Of a DNA stretch of 64,000 nucleotides, positions 11,441-22,216 are shown one piece after another (position 1 is the first letter of the stretch; the number at the start of each line of letters is the position of its first letter). Source of the stretch: Panax quinquefolius (lineage: Eukaryota > Streptophyta > Magnoliopsida > Apiales > Araliaceae). The notes under the pieces were generated by a model. That model was not told the origin of the DNA. It saw only the letters and a list, made by a program, of their open reading frames with translations, and did no database searches. The stretch lies in NCBI GenBank assembly GCA_020205615.1, contig CM035171.1:122330893-122394892 (forward strand). The letters run 5' to 3'. Made by a program: the position numbers and the translations under genes.

Positions 11441-12890
11441 AAAACTACAATCACCTGAAAAGATAAATCGATGAAACAATTAAGAAAAAATTAAACAAAA
11501 ACATCAACCAACAAACAAACAATCAATCGACAAAATAAAATAATTATACATGAAAAGAGTTTCGAAATTCCAACTAAATAAAAGAATTATGAAAACAAAG
11601 ATTTTCTTGAAAGTAAGTCACTTTCAACAATCAAACGCAATTATGAATTAGAGGCGGTTATAATTAATTTCCCTCGATGCAAAAAAAAAAAAAAAGAAAA
11701 TATATATATATATATATACGAGGTCTCGGATTTGTCGAAAGGCAAATGAGGTGATTTCTATCCCAAGAGAATTGATTGTTGATGGTCTTATGGGCTATTG
11801 TGAAGAAGAGATGGTGGAATATCTTCTCTTTTATTTTCAGACCATGAGGAGCCTTTGGACGCTTGTGTTCTCATTGAATCATTGTGTAGAATCACTTGGG
11901 TAATGCCAGGATCGATCAAGAATGACGGGGAAGGAGTGGAGAAGGCTACATGACTTGATGACTCATGGGATATAGCAGACAGTTTGAAAGGAACCAAATA
12001 ATTGGCATTGGGAAGCAAGAGTGGGGTTAATCATGTTCATTCTTCTAATGGGCTTGTTTTCTTTTAGTTTCATGAGGTGTTAATCTGATAGTCATTAGAT
12101 GAGGTGAAGACATGTATAGCTTCAACGGATCTTTCTTATGGCAAAAAGGAAGCAGCACAGTAATTAATCATGGAGCAATAGGACCTCTCAAAAATAAGAT
12201 AAGTAAATATTTTATTTATTTATTTATTAATATATTTTATTTTTATTTATTTATTTTTATTTTTTGAAAAAATAAAATAAGATTTTATTTTATTTTATTT
12301 TCAAAAAAAAAATAGGGTTCGGCCAGCATTCAAAAAAAAAATGGTTACCTCATTTTTGTATAGGGTTCGGCCAAAAAAATAAAATAAAAATAAATTGGAC
12401 TAAGGGTTCTGTACTAGAACTTTGGCGTGAATAGAAAGGGACTATGGCTATCATGCATAATCATATGATTTTAGTTTATTTCATATGATTTTATGATTTT
12501 GATTTGTTTTAAAAAAAAAATCTCTTTTCAAATTAAGAAAGATTTGATTTGATTTTCCAAAATAAAGAAAGATTTAATTTCAAAAAATAAAATTAAGATT
12601 TGATTTTATTTTGGAAATAAAAATTAATATTTGATTTGATAAAAAAGAAAGACTTGGTGTATCAAGATAAAAAAATTTTATTAGGAAGATTATTGCATAT
12701 ATATATAAGGAGTAAGATCCTATGGGTTTTAATTATAAATGTATCATATGGCATGATTATTACTTTTACAAAAGTCAATCAATTATGCATACATATAGAT
12801 TATAAAACCCTAACCCTAGCAAGGTACGATTTCCTTGCCCACACCTTTCTTAAGTTTTTTGCACTTAAAATGATCACACGGTAAGAATAA
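11441..12890. other. AT-rich non-coding interval between retrotransposon and MULE
   Basis: No gene was recognised. It contains an A-rich tract followed by a short (TA)n run near 11680-11718, which could be the degraded 3' edge of the gypsy element. It also has long TTTATTTATT and AAAATAAAAT low-complexity stretches (12190-12320 and 12400-12650), and a repeated ATAGGGTTCGGCC motif near 12313 and 12360. No 3' LTR matching the left-hand LTR tails was found here. Confidence 0.6.
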
Positions 12891-12939
12891 TGAATGTTTT
12901 GATTGCAATATGAATGTTTTGATTACAATTGCATGTAAA

Positions 12940-14240
12940 AATGCACTTGGTTACTGCTTAACATTACATTGGTTACTATCTAACTATGCCTATGTTGCTG
13001 TTTAATGCTGGATTGGTTAATGCATAATGGTACTAACTAATGTTGCATTGGTTGCTGACTAATAATAATTTGGTTACTGTGTCCATTACATTGGTTACTG
13101 ACTAATAATGAATTGGATATTGTGTACCATTGCTTTGGTTCTTGACTAATAATGACTTTTATTCTTTGTGTAACATTATAATAATTCTTGATTATTACTT
13201 GGTTCTTGACTAATCTTTGACTTAGTTCTCGCTATGATTACATTAGTTCTTGTCGACTATGTCTATATTCTTTGTTTAATCTTTGGATTGGTTAATGCAT
13301 AATGGTACTAACTAATGTTGCATTAGTTCTTGACTAATAATGATTTGGTTATCGTGTGTAACATTACATTGATTATTGACTAATAATGAATTGGCTCATC
13401 GTGTACCATTGCATTGGTTCTTGACTAATAATGACTTTGTTAATGTGTAACATTATAATGGTTCTTAATGAAGACTTGGTTCTTGACTAATCTTTGACTT
13501 AATTCTTCGCTTAACATTACATTAGTTCTTTGTCGACTATATACTATATTCGATTAATCTCGATTTGATTGTGTACCAACGCATTGTTTCTTGACTAATA
13601 ATGACTTTGTTCTTGTGTAACATTATAACGATTCTTGATGAAGACTTGGTTCTTGTTAATGATGACTTGGTTCTTTGTTTAACATTATATTGTTCTGAAA
13701 TTTAACATAGGTTATTGACTAATAATTAATTGGCTCACGTGTACCATTGCATTGAGTTCTTGACTAATAATGACTTTATTCTTGTGTAACATTATAATGG
13801 TTACTAATGAAGACTTGGTTCTTGACTAATCTTGACTTAATTCTCGCTTAATATTACATTAGTTCTTGTCGACTATATACTATGTTACTAACTAATCGAT
13901 TTGGTTCTTGTGTACCAACGCATTGTTTCTTGACTAATAATGACTTTATTCTTGTGTAACATTATAATGGATTCTTGATGAAGACTTGGTTACTAACTAA
14001 TGATGACTTGGTTCTTTATTTAACATTATATTGGTTCTGAGGTTAACATATATTCTTGACTAATAATGATTTGGTTCTTTGTGTTTCATTGCATTGGTTA
14101 CTAACTAATAATTACTTTATTCTTGTGTAACATTATAATGAATTCTTGATGAAGACTTGGTTACTCACTAATCTTTGACTTGGTTCTTTGTTTAACATTA
14201 TATTAGTTCTGGGATAACATTGATTTTGTTACTTACCATT
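12940..14240 (+). repeat. left tandem array of a ~22-bp unit (TTGGTTACTGACTAATGATG type)
   Basis: The stretch is built from variants of TTGGTTACTGACTAATGATG, where CTGACTAAT may read CTTGACTAAT. A longer-range period is also visible: the CTTGTCGACTAT block returns near 13246, 13527 and 13868, so variants are grouped into units of roughly 280-340 bp. No long ORF is present. The reverse complement of the same unit makes up 18960-20290, so the two arrays form a very large imperfect inverted repeat flanking the MULE genes. Confidence 0.85.
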
Positions 14241-14330
14241 ACTTATTACGTTGACAGATAATGGAGATGATTCGGTTGTACTTTTATTTCAATCTAAGAC
14301 GTGGGGTGATATAGTAACAATACACCAAAT

Positions 14331-16380
14331 TTGAATTCTTGGCATATTAGTTCCATCAACAATTTCGTTCAAAGAAATGCTAACCAAAATATGCACGATG
14401 CATTATTACTGAACCACACAAACGCAACAACATTGTCAATCAAATTTCGGATTAGAAATGACATTCCACCGATCGATATATCGGATGAATCAACCTTACA
14501 ATTCTTTACGGAAATAAGTAGAAAATCGATGAACAAGGTAAATTCCAACCGATTGTGGATATTGAACACGAGAATGGGGGACTTACAACGATCTTGCATA
14601 ACTTGACAAATGTAGAAGAATCTACAATTCACGATGTAATGCCGATTAGATCAACCTGAGGAATTCAAAGACTAGTTCCACTATGAAGCCAATCATGCCA
14701 ATTTGGAACGCAATATGTTGATCAGCTTGCAATGGAAATTATTGAACAACAACGAGACAGACAACATGACAAATCATACGCAGAAGAACGATATGATGAT
14801 GTAATATCGGATCCGAATGAACGTGAAGTAAAATTACATCAAACCTACACATGCAGAAAAAAATCCTCTCACAAGCTATGAGGTTGCATTCAATCGGAAA
14901 AAAGCAGAACAACACAAAGTCCAACGAACAAGTTATAGAGACTTTGTCTTTGTAAATGTATCACGATGAAAATTGCAAATGGAAGATGAGAGCATCAAGT
15001 TTCGAGAAAAACCCGGTATGTTCAAGGTTAGAGAATTCAATGATATCCACACTTGTTACGGTCGATGTATTGTTGGGAGACCACAGACGAGCAAATAGTG
15101 AGTTGGTCGTTGAATGCATAATGCAAAAAATAACTAATTTGATGAAAATATACACACCAACCGATATTGTGGAAGACATGATGTCAGAATATAATGTGTC
15201 TATCTCTTACCAAAAAACATGGAGATCGAAGGAGAAAGTGTTGGAAAAAGTGAAAGGAAATCCACACGACTACTCACTCATCCCATCATGGTTACACATG
15301 CTGAAGAAAACAAATCCAGGTAACACCTTAAAAACATTTATTGGTTTTACAGCATTATACAATAACCAATATGATGTTCCACAGTAACCAAGATATCATT
15401 ACACGATAGATTGTTTACAAATGTAAATTGTTTACTGATTAATATTGTATTGGTTACCTTCATGCAACATCTTTGATTCTTGTATAATGCATTGGTTACC
15501 AAACATGTGGTTACCAAGCATTAGTCATAATATTATTCAAGAACCAAAATAGCATTAGTCAATAACAATTAAGCATTATCTGATAAGAAATAAAAACTAT
15601 TTACAAGAACCAATACACCTTTAGGCGGTATGCATGTTTAGTTATTATTAGTATTAGACCATTTATATGCAGTTATTATACATGTTTGGTTACCTTAATA
15701 CGCATGTTTAGTTACTAAATGTAATATACAATTTGTATACCATTAACCACATGAAGCGATTCATCGATTACTAGTGATTTGGATACGATATACTACTTGT
15801 AATTCTAATGATAGTCTTGATGTTTTATATCGAGGTTCATCGCGTATATGAGTTAGAAACAAATGGTCGTTTCAAGTATCTATTCTTTGCCATTGGAGCA
15901 TCCATTCAAGCATGGCACCATTGTTTTCAATCATTGTAATCGATGGCACATTCATACAATCAACTTACGGGGGACATTCTTGATAAGAAGACACAAGATG
16001 CAAAACCGAAACATTATTCCGATTGCTTTTTCGGTTGTTGACAATGAAAATGAACTATCTTGGAAATGGTTTTCGTAAATTTGAGAATTGCTTGTGGAGT
16101 TAGGGAAGGTCGATGTATTGTTTCGCACGTACGTGAAGCCATTATACAAGGGTGAATTGTGTGTTTAGGATATCATGCATGGTTCTTGCACATATCATAT
16201 CTTGAAAAATATAAAAAGCAGATTCAAAAGAAAGCGGCTTCATTAACTCCTTTCATTATATTCGAGTATTTTATTGATTTAATAATTCTTTGCGTTGATA
16301 TTTTATATTCTTTGTTGTTTGATAATTGTCATTCTAAGTATTTTTCATTATCGAAGCAATAATTCATATTATCTGAATAA
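14331..16380 (+). pseudogene. Mutator-like (MULE) transposase remnant
   Basis: This would be a transposase of the Mutator superfamily, which cuts and pastes the element. The N-terminal leader is seen at 14331-14900 (SDESTLQFFTEISRKSMNK). The DNA-binding region follows at 14956-15385: ENCKWKMRASSFEKN, then YNVSISYQKTWRSKEKVLE, PSWLHMLKKTNPG. These are the classic NCPWRLRAS, SYEKAWRAKE and LPSYLHMLK blocks of plant MULEs. After an array-derived insert, the catalytic part resumes at 15863. The first catalytic Asp is kept in VIDGTF (GAT 15942-15944), then come IIPIAFSVVDNENELSWKWF, REAIIQG and, in another frame, CTYHILKNIKSRFKRK near 16190-16240. The usual SDR motif before EAIIQG reads SHV. Several frameshifts sit in G, T or A runs. 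The SWIM zinc finger and C-terminus are missing after about 16380. Confidence 0.85.
15400..15770 (-). repeat. array-type repeat segment inside the transposase gene
   Basis: Between the DNA-binding and catalytic parts of the transposase lies a block in the same orientation as the right array. It contains ACCAAGCATTAGTCATAATATTAT, CATTATCTGATAA and ACATGTGGTTACCAAG landmarks. Matching blocks occur near 19195-19350, 19575-19760 and 20150-20290. Its position suggests a former intron that captured, or was built from, the same repeat as the outer arrays. Confidence 0.7.
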
Positions 16381-16615
16381 TATTATTAGATAACATTATT
16401 GGCAATGTCTAGAAAGTTACATCTAAGGAGAGGTTTGGTCACCTAATTGCGGCGCGCAAGTATGAGAAAAATTCTTATTGGAAGCCCCCTCTTTCCAGGA
16501 GCTGCTGGTTGTCAATATTGTGATTTTGTAATATTATTTGTGAATAATTAATTATTGATTCATATGATGAGAAAAATATTGATTTTATGTGGATATAAAT
16601 GGAGAAAAATTTTAA

Positions 16616-18449
16616 TGTGACAATTGTTGAAAATTGAAATTTTATCTTTTTACGATAAGATAATTCATTTAAATGTATTATTATATTTTAATAATATAAT
16701 AATGGTGATATTTTTACAACGAATGTGGGATATATGAGTATCTGAGGAGGAAGAGTATTTTTGTTGCAATAAATGTTTAAAACATGTTAAACATGCTGGT
16801 GGACCCCATTTATTGACTGAAATTTGATTATAGCCTGTAAAATCGCCCGTTTATGGATTTCGGTCAATTTCTCTTTGGAATTTGGAAAAATTTTCTTCTG
16901 CAAAGTTGTAGAGAATTGAATTTCCTATAAAAATTCGCGAGATTCGAATTTTCTGATAAAAGGGCTATTTATTATGAATTATTGAAGTTCTGAAGCTCCG
17001 AAATAATTAATTTTTGGAAGTTTAAAATATTTTTAATTACAAAAACGTTTTTTACATTGTTGGGACTCATTTAATATGTGTTAAGATTGCTGATTTCAGA
17101 TGCTAAGTGTGCGTAGAGAATTTGTAATACATATAATATTATTATATTAAATTTTCTGCTTTGGTGTTTTAAGCAATTTCCTATAAATAGGGTGCTTAGG
17201 TTAGAATTGAAAATCACACCAGAAACTGAAGTTTTCTCTCTCTATATTATCGAGCGTATTCTTGTGAGTATATTGAGTATACTTTGAGTATTGTTATACG
17301 GTGCAAGTTCAAGTCATAACCTATATCCTCAGTTTGTTTATTTAGAAATCTTTGTCTTTCGAGGTAAAGGGATATTATTTTTTCGTAATGATATTATTTC
17401 TTCAATATCATTATGTTGAAATATTGATCTGAAGTTTTTATCAAATTTGGAACTTTTGGTGTCTGAGATTCTTATTCACATATCTGACCTTATTCACGAT
17501 ATCTGACAATTATTCACGAATCAACACTATTCATGAAAAATGAAAAATTTTCTTTTCGTCCAAAATATCTATACGGATACTAGTTTTGATTGTATCCATG
17601 TTTTGATCATGCTTGAATTTTACACCACTTGTGATTATTTTTGAGGTATTTTTGGACGTGGATAAAACATAGTACGAATCCTTAATCCTTAATCCTTGTC
17701 ATTTTGTTTCTTTGGATTCGTTTCTTTAAAATATTTTCATCATCTTGATCTTAAACGATGATATTATGGAATATCTTTGGCTGTAGTGCAAAGATGAATG
17801 ATTTCTGAAGAATATCTTTGGCCGTAGTAGCAAAGATGAGCAGTGTTTAGATGAACATGATTAATGATGAATATCTTTGGCACCGTAGTACAAAGATGAA
17901 TATTTGATTCGGATATATATTGATTGATGTTCTGGGGATAAAAGATGAGCGATGAATTTTAAATTCATACATAGAAGATAGTAGTTTGCATTCTCTACTT
18001 AACTCTTCTAATGAATTATTATTTTCATTGCGAATATTGATTTAAAAACTTGTTGTCTATTGTATTCTATTAGATTTTTTTCCTGTTGAAGACTAATGAT
18101 AATTTGTTGTATATTATCTTAGTCATAATATTCTTTTCTTGGGCTAGTTGAGCTCACCCTTTTCCTTTTGTTCCATTTTTCTTCTCGGGGAGGCGAGAAT
18201 ATAAGCGAGATGCAGTCGGGATATGGAATGAAGGTTCTAGAGAGAGTTGTTTAGTAGTCCTCACCATTTTTGTAAAATAATGTATCAATAAATGTGATGA
18301 GGATTTATTTGAGTATAGATATTGTCAGAAGATAATATTTGTATTCAAACTCACAGCTTTCTTGTTGTAATAATAAAGTTGTAGTTGTTTCTGTACCATG
18401 TATTGACAACTCAGAATGGGTGATGTATACCTATTTTGGGGGCGTCACA
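16616..18449 (+). mobile_element. LTR (probably solo) inserted into the MULE
   Basis: The 3' end is firm: 18004-18449 matches the LTR tail at 1-442 and ends GGGGGCGTCACA. The 5' end is proposed at 16616, where TGTGAC mirrors the terminal GTCACA. The flanks read TTAA on both sides, which could be a short or damaged target duplication. The inside contains a TATA-containing region near 17140-17200 (CTATAAATAGGGTGC), the likely LTR promoter, then a pyrimidine-rich leader (TTTTCTCTCTCTAT). Near 17765-17900 are three sub-repeats with the core ATCTTTGGCCGTAGT. No internal coding region accompanies it, hence solo. It has cut the DUF1985 gene. Confidence 0.72.
17150..17250 (+). promoter_or_regulatory. 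probable LTR promoter (TATA box and leader)
   Basis: CCTATAAATAGGGTGCTTAGG near 17189 is a strong plant TATA context inside the LTR. It is followed 30-50 bp later by a CT-rich stretch typical of a transcript leader. A near-identical copy of the region just downstream (GTGCTTAGGTTAGAATTGAA and onward) survives at 39741-39835, where the TATA itself is altered. Confidence 0.5.
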
Positions 18450-18977
18450 TTAATAGCCTTGTCATCATCATCAAAAACTGCCTTCCTATATATCTTACCT
18501 ATACTACTACGTGTCACAGCTTCGTCACCAAAAAACTTACCAATAAGCATATTCTCCATACCTTTATATGGAGTTATATCATCCTCACCTTTCCATCTCA
18601 ACCCAGATATCATACAAAACTCGTGCAAACCGAACTCGACCCTTTTCTCTATAGAACAAAAACCACATTTCACCGTCATCCCTCCGGTGAACCTCCTCCT
18701 CACAAGAGCGTGATGAATAAATGCAGGAATACATTCGGTGCTCACCAAACTCTAGAAAATTCCCAAAACATGTTGCCTTAAATTTATCCAACTGACTCTT
18801 ATTCAATTTTTTTGCAATGATATTGGGGACTTCCATGTCGCACCAATATATCACTTTTAAGGTGAATTTTTCATTTCCATTCCTCGTAATAAAGATCCCA
18901 TAAGCGCAAGTAAACAAAATCAGATTTACAAAGTTAACCAACCAATCATATGATAGTAACCAAAACAACATAGACAA
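18450..18977 (-). pseudogene. DUF1985-containing MULE cargo gene (Ulp1-associated), truncated
   Basis: Read from 18977 down, translation gives LDKFKATCFGNFLEFGE, then in a second frame IPAFIHHALVRRRF, then in the first frame GEMWFLF and in the second FGLHEFCMISGLRW. This is the DUF1985 pattern: FG.FL, IH.LLLR, LWF.I.GK..RFSL.EF.L.TGL. DUF1985 is a plant domain found next to Ulp1-type SUMO protease domains carried by some MULEs. No protease part is seen here. The reading frame switches at least three times. It ends exactly where the LTR begins (18449/18450), after KAIN. The rest was not recognised on the other side of the LTR. Function in the element is unknown. Confidence 0.65.
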
Positions 18978-20290
18978 GTAACCAATATAACTTTAGTCAT
19001 TAAACAAAACATCGTTAATCAATAACCAATCCAAAGATTAGACAAGTAACAAGACTGACATTACACAATATAATAGTTAGGCAAAGAACCAATAAATCAT
19101 TAGAGCGAAGTAACAAGACATCATTATACGAAGAAACAACATGTTGCAAAAAGGTAACCAATGTAAAGCGGTTTACTTGTTAATCTTGTCTTTGTTATCT
19201 TCATGCAACATGTTGATTCTTTATCTAATACATTAGTTACCAACCATGTGCTTACCAATCATTAGTCGAAATATTATGCGAGAACCAAAACAACATTAGT
19301 CAATAACCCATTCAAAGCATTATACGATAACAAATACAATGTTGCACAAGAACCAATCTGACTTTAGACAATATATTGGTTGAAAGAATGCAAAACATCA
19401 TTAGAGCGATAACCGATACATCATCGGACATTAAACAAGACACACATAATCAAAGAACCAAGACAACATTACACAATATAATAGTTAGACAAAGAACTAA
19501 TAAATCATTAGACGGTAAATCAAGACAAAGATTATACAAAGAAACAACATGTTGCGAAGAAGGTAACCAATGTAAATTGGTTACTTATTAATGTTGTCTT
19601 GGATACCTTCATCAACATCTTTGATTCTTGTCTAATACATTGGTTACCAACCATGTGCTTACCAATCATTAGTCGAAATATTATGCAATAACTAAAACAA
19701 ACATTAGTCGGTAGCCCATTCGGCATTATACGAGAACTAATACAATGTTGCGACGAAGAACTAATCTGACTTTAGACAATATATTGGTTGAGCGAACCAA
19801 AACATCATTAGACAGTAACCAAGACATCATAAGACAGTAACCAAGACATCATTAGACAGTAAACAAGACACACATAATACAGTAACCAAGACAACATTAA
19901 ACAGTAACCAAAACATCATAAGACAATAACCAAGATATCATAAGACAATAACCAAGACATCATTAGACAGTACTCAAGACACTCATAAGACAGTAACCAA
20001 GACATCATTAGACAGTAACCAAGACATCATAAGACAGTAACCAATACATCATTAGACAGTAACCAAGACACTCATTATACAGTAACCAAGACATCATTAG
20101 ACAAGAAGAACCATGACATCATAAGACAAAGATGCAAGTCGGCTTTTGGTTACCTTCATGCAACATGGTGGTTATTGTCTCAACGCATTGGTTACAATCA
20201 TGTGGTTACCAAGCATTAATCATTAATATTATCGCAGTAACCAATTAAGCATTATCTGATAACCAATTAAACATTATACGAAGAAACAAT
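18960..20290 (-). repeat. right tandem array of the 22-bp unit (inverted relative to left array)
   Basis: The unit on + is AACCAAGACATCATTAGACAGT (22 bp). It is cleanest at 19795-20110, where about a dozen near-perfect copies run head to tail. Outside this core the copies are noisier, with inserted or missing bases. Three longer blocks with GTTACCTTCATGCAACAT and ACCATGTGCTTACCAATCATTAG recur at about 19195, 19590 and 20150, giving a higher-order period of roughly 400-550 bp. It is the reverse complement of the left array. Confidence 0.9.
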
Positions 20291-21640
20291 AACAATATTT
20301 AAATTAACACACCTTTAAAATTCGTTAAGTTGGAATTATCTTACGGATAAGCACTTGAGCTTCATTCTTACTTGAGGACATCAAAATCGAATCTAATCAG
20401 ACACTTGAATGTTTGATATCACTATGTATCACCAAACTACTATCATTCTTACTCGATTTATTACCTACATCCTTCCCTTCCCCTTCCCCTTTCCTTTCCC
20501 TCGCTCTCCCCAACAAACTTCTTGAGTTCTTAATGAATCACCCTTCCCTTTCCTTTCCCTTGCTCTCCACAACAAACTTCTTCAAGTTCTTAATGAATCA
20601 CCCTCCACGATCCTTTTCCTCTTTCCATCCTTCTTACTTGTATCATTCCTTCTTCAGATCATTCATTGTATCAACCATTTCTATACAAAACATAAAAACA
20701 ACACAAACCAAAACAATGAATACTCCATTCTGTTAGTAAACTAGTTTAATATATAATACATTAAACTATTAAGAAAATACTCACTTGAAGCAATAATAAA
20801 CACCAGATTCGATCAATGGACAAGAATAACGAGTAACAACGACAATGAACCAGACTGCAACTGCGATAACGAGTAACAGCGATAACGAGTAAGCTGAACC
20901 ACATTAACAAATACTGCAACGATAATATAAGTAACAACGACAATGACGAACAACTAAACGAACAGAAACAATGAAGAACAACTAAACGAACAATGAAGAA
21001 CGCACGAACAGAGATGAAGTCACCGGAAACAAGCTTTTTTAACTCCGATTACGAGATTAGTCGCGACAGATGAGAGAAACAAGGGTTTCAGCATGCACAA
21101 GGGGTTTGGTAACTGCAGAGTCCCAGACAAATGATAGGCGGTTATCACGCGTTTCAAAAAAAAACCTTTCGCCGTATAATTTCATTAATATTTATCCCTT
21201 AAATTAAGGACTCTAATTATCCTCACTATTGTAAATATATATGATGAAATGTCATATTTTTGTACTTATTTTATGAGTGTATGATTTTTGTAATTACTTT
21301 CATAAATTTACTATAATATGTAATTGTTCCTAAAAAATATTATATCTCAAGTAAACTTTAAATGACCTAAAAATGGATCAAAATATAACAAATTGAATTT
21401 TCATTAAGGCCCAAATAATGTTCTTCTTAGGAAGCCCAAATTCAATATTTACTGTACGCCCCAGGCCCATATAAGGAATTGAGTTTAAATGACGGAAAGA
21501 CCCATAGACCATAACCGTACCTTCCATAGACAAAGGAATATTCTGGACAAAAGAATTCCTCAGATATAGCAAATCTTTAACCCTTGATGCCCTCATGTGC
21601 TTATCACGTGACTAGCAGAGTCCAGAAGGAAAAGGAATAC
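20291..21640. other. non-coding interval, right flank of the MULE
   Basis: No gene was recognised. A short direct duplication of about 66 bp with a CCTTTCCCT core and TTCTTAATGAATCACCCT lies at about 20490-20610. Around 20820-20990 there is a run of AACGAGTAACA and GACAATGA variants (short imperfect repeats). The MULE may extend through here to near 21150, but no terminal repeat or target duplication confirms it. Confidence 0.45.
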
Positions 21641-21888
21641 AGAACACCGCAAGGAGATCTAATAGCACAACAAAATACAAGCTCATTATAACCGTCGGAT
21701 CATCCGACACGTCAGTGATCCGCTTGTCTTCGTGATTCAACGGCTGAGATCAAGGTTCTGTCGAACGAAGAACCTCCTCTATTCCTTTCCATGTTTCCCC
21801 TCCCCTCCCCTCCCCTCCCCTGTTTTTTCTTCTGATTTTAATTTCTGAATTTCCGACGAAATTTTGCTGCTGAATTTTCACGAGAAAA
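21641..21888 (+). promoter_or_regulatory. candidate promoter and leader of the acidic-protein gene
   Basis: The 250 bp before the ATG has CCGACACGTCAG near 21697-21708 (an ACGT-core G-box/ABRE-like site) and a run of CCCCT repeats at 21794-21822 that looks like a pyrimidine-rich leader. No convincing TATA box was chosen. Assignment rests on position only. Confidence 0.35.
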
Positions 21889-22216
21889 ATGTCAGTTATG
21901 GACGATGACAGAGAATTTGTAGAGGAGAATGAAGTTACGGTTTTGGACGGGGAAAGATTAGGATGATCCTGAAAAGGTTGATAGTGAAGTAGAAGAGGAT
22001 GGGGAAGACGATGACGACGACGAAGACGACGAAGATGATGAAGATGAAAACGACGCCAATGGACAAGAGGTTTTGCACAGTTCTGGCGGGCCACCGGTTC
22101 AGTCGGTAGACGATGAAGAGGACGATGATGATGAAGATGAGGATGATGATGGTGATGACGACGACGACGACGACGACGATGAAGAAGGAAGCGACGACGA
22201 GGAAGTTGAAGAAGAG
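21889..22216 (+). pseudogene. acidic Asp/Glu-rich protein, first exon, with frameshift
   Basis: The ATG at 21889 opens MSVMDDDREFVEENEVTVLD and stops at TGA 21964-21966. A second frame from 21962 continues with DDPEKVDSEVEEDGEDDDDD and a long Asp/Glu run to 22216, where GAG|GTTATT could be a splice donor. If unspliced, the frame ends at TAA 22229. The two parts read as one acidic nuclear-type protein of the kind plants annotate as glutamic-acid-rich or prostatic-spermine-binding-like, whose function is not established. Joining them needs a one-base change in an A run, and an adjacent TAG would remain. No downstream exon was recognised before the next gene. It is either a broken 5' fragment or a gene with sequence errors. 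The antisense ORF over the same bases (Arg/His-rich) is a mirror of the acidic repeat. Confidence 0.5.

Larger units (their letters stand above)
12890..20330. mobile_element. degraded Mutator-like element with inverted repeat arrays and a DUF1985 gene
   Basis: The composite spans a left tandem array (12940-14240), a MULE transposase remnant on + (14331-16380), an intruding LTR (16616-18449), a DUF1985 remnant on - (18450-18977) and a right array that is the reverse complement of the left one (18960-20290). Plant MULEs that carry a Ulp1-like gene often also carry DUF1985, and several lack ordinary long TIRs (Kaonashi type). That family assignment is inference from content. The outer ends could not be fixed: I did not find a clear 9-bp target duplication. 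The boundaries given are the limits of the arrays. Confidence 0.6.

Noticed and set aside
12803..12818. Telomere-like AAACCCTAACCCTAG
   Set aside because: Only two units are present. This is no interstitial telomere, at most a telo-box motif.
19795..20110. CRISPR-like regular array
   Set aside because: Units are contiguous 22-bp tandem copies with no unique spacers, and the genome is a plant nuclear genome.
20413..20736. Open frame of 107 codons rich in Ser, Pro, Leu and Phe
   Set aside because: It is produced by a duplicated CT-rich stretch and has no recognised family.
21750..22094. Antisense Arg/His-rich open frame
   Set aside because: It is the mirror of the GAT/GAC/GAA-rich acidic exon on +.
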